This document shows positions 63,347 to 64,000 of a DNA stretch of 64,000 bases, one piece after another (position 1 is the stretch's first letter; every line of letters starts with the position of its first letter). The stretch is from contig NZ_CP073105.1 in NCBI RefSeq assembly GCF_018138085.1, positions 2,418,001 to 2,482,000 of the forward strand, in the 5' to 3' direction. Position numbers and translations under genes: made by a program. Origin of the DNA: Stutzerimonas stutzeri. Its GTDB lineage: Bacteria > Pseudomonadota > Gammaproteobacteria > Pseudomonadales > Pseudomonadaceae. The notes under the pieces were generated by a model. The model was not told the DNA's origin. It was given only the letters and a program-made list of their open reading frames with translations, and made no database searches.

Positions 63347-64000
63347 TGGACGCACTGATTCTGCTCGGCAGCTTTGCCATCCTCTTTCTGCTGCGTATGC
63401 CGGTGGCCTACGCGCTGGGCTTGTCCGCGCTGATTGGCGCCTGGTGGATCGACATTCCGTTCGATGCGGTGATGATTCAGGTCGCCGGCGGCGTCAACAA
63501 GTTCTCTCTGCTGGCCATCCCCTTCTTCGTCCTGGCGGGCGCGATCATGGCCGAAGGCGGCATGTCCCGTCGGCTGGTGGCGTTCGCGGGGGTTCTGGTC
63601 GGATTCGTTCGCGGTGGGCTGTCGCTGGTCAACATCATGGCTTCGACCTTCTTCGGCGCCATTTCGGGCTCGTCGCTCGCCGACACCGCCTCGGTGGGCT
63701 CGGTACTGATCCCGGAGATGGAAAAGAAGGGTTACCCGCGCGAGTTTTCCACGGCCGTAACGGTCAGCGGCTCGGTGCAGGCCCTGCTCACCCCGCCGAG
63801 CCACAACTCGGTGCTCTACTCGCTGGCCGCAGGCGGAACGGTATCGATCTCCTCGCTGTTCATCGCCGGCATCGGCCCGGGCCTGCTGCTGAGCGCGGTG
63901 ATGATGACCATGTGCCTGCTGTTCGCACGGGCGCGCAACTACCCCAAGGGTGAGATCATTCCGCTGCGCCAGGCGTTGAAGATCTGCGCCGAAGCGCTCT
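63346..64000 (+). CDS. dctM: TRAP transporter large membrane subunit DctM, N-terminal half (runs off window)
   Basis: The first 218 codons of a DctM permease; the rest lies beyond base 64000. The visible part has five or six membrane helices, starting MDALILLGSFAILFLLRMPV, then LAIPFFVLAGAIMAEGGMSR, FFGAISGSSLADTASVGSVL and FSTAVTVSGSVQALLTPPSH, all conserved in DctM. This subunit carries the substrate with Na+. It follows dctQ with a one-base stop/start overlap. Confidence 0.93.
   Translation, partial: MDALILLGSFAILFLLRMPVAYALGLSALIGAWWIDIPFDAVMIQVAGGVNKFSLLAIPFFVLAGAIMAEGGMSRRLVAFAGVLVGFVRGGLSLVNIMASTFFGAISGSSLADTASVGSVLIPEMEKKGYPREFSTAVTVSGSVQALLTPPSHNSVLYSLAAGGTVSISSLFIAGIGPGLLLSAVMMTMCLLFARARNYPKGEIIPLRQALKICAEAL

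Noticed and set aside
1..64000. tRNA, rRNA, insertion sequences, prophage or plasmid functions
   Set aside because: Looked for on both strands by eye; no transposase, integrase, tRNA-like T-loop sequence or rRNA signature was seen.

Overview
The window looks like chromosome of a Pseudomonas-type gammaproteobacterium, most likely of the P. stutzeri (Stutzerimonas) group. This is inferred from high GC, Pseudomonas-style small families (DUF1652, DUF2790, DUF2934), an OprD porin, REP sequences of the Pseudomonas type, and the gene order glgA-treZ-malQ-treY-DUF2934-glgX, which I remember from the P. aeruginosa PA2160-PA2165 region. No rRNA, tRNA, phage, insertion sequence or CRISPR array was recognised.

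Layout. (1) 1-9,016, minus strand: a tightly overlapping glycogen/trehalose operon (glgA, treZ, malQ, treY, a DUF2934 protein, start of glgX) that makes alpha-glucan and converts it to trehalose. (2) 9,314-15,455: stress and accessory genes, namely a CinA/PncC-like amidase, an MscS-type channel whose expected start codon seems lost, a DUF892 ferritin-like protein, small DUF proteins, and the three-domain DNA ligase LigD without a neighbouring Ku. (3) 15,698-24,697: a LysR regulator next to an EptA lipid A phosphoethanolamine transferase, then a four-gene efflux operon (FUSC, DUF1656, HlyD-type adaptor, outer membrane factor) divergent from a PobR-like AraC regulator, resembling AaeXAB aromatic-acid efflux. 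(4) 25,262-39,173: housekeeping and repair genes: threonine aldolase, two DUF202 membrane proteins, a PCu(A)C copper chaperone, glutathione reductase, a glyoxalase-fold protein, galU, a chemoreceptor with a CxxCH haem motif in its sensor domain, hemN, and a FAN1 nuclease / Fe-S helicase pair.

(5) 39,310-64,000 is the most coherent part: a large uronate and aldarate (sugar-diacid) catabolic locus. Uptake: OprD porin, TctABC and a DctPQM TRAP transporter. Chemistry: uronate dehydrogenase (udh) makes a lactone, the SMP-30 lactonase opens it to glucarate or galactarate, gudD (two copies) and garD dehydrate these, kdgD makes 2-oxoglutarate semialdehyde, and an aldehyde dehydrogenase yields 2-oxoglutarate. 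Additional genes are two paralogous mandelate-racemase-type enolases around a LysR regulator, an aldose-1-epimerase, a 2-hydroxyacid dehydrogenase and a D2HGDH/GlcD-type FAD dehydrogenase.

The main new observation is a shared operator, best form GTCATACGACAACGTATGAC, just downstream of the -10 of the second gudD and udh promoters, with a degenerate copy before kdgD and an exact 11-base half at the same place in the OprD promoter. No cognate GntR-type regulator gene lies in the window. Three REP clusters, two of them tandem arrays, sit between the genes of this locus, and a fourth tandem array lies at 27.7-28.2 kb.
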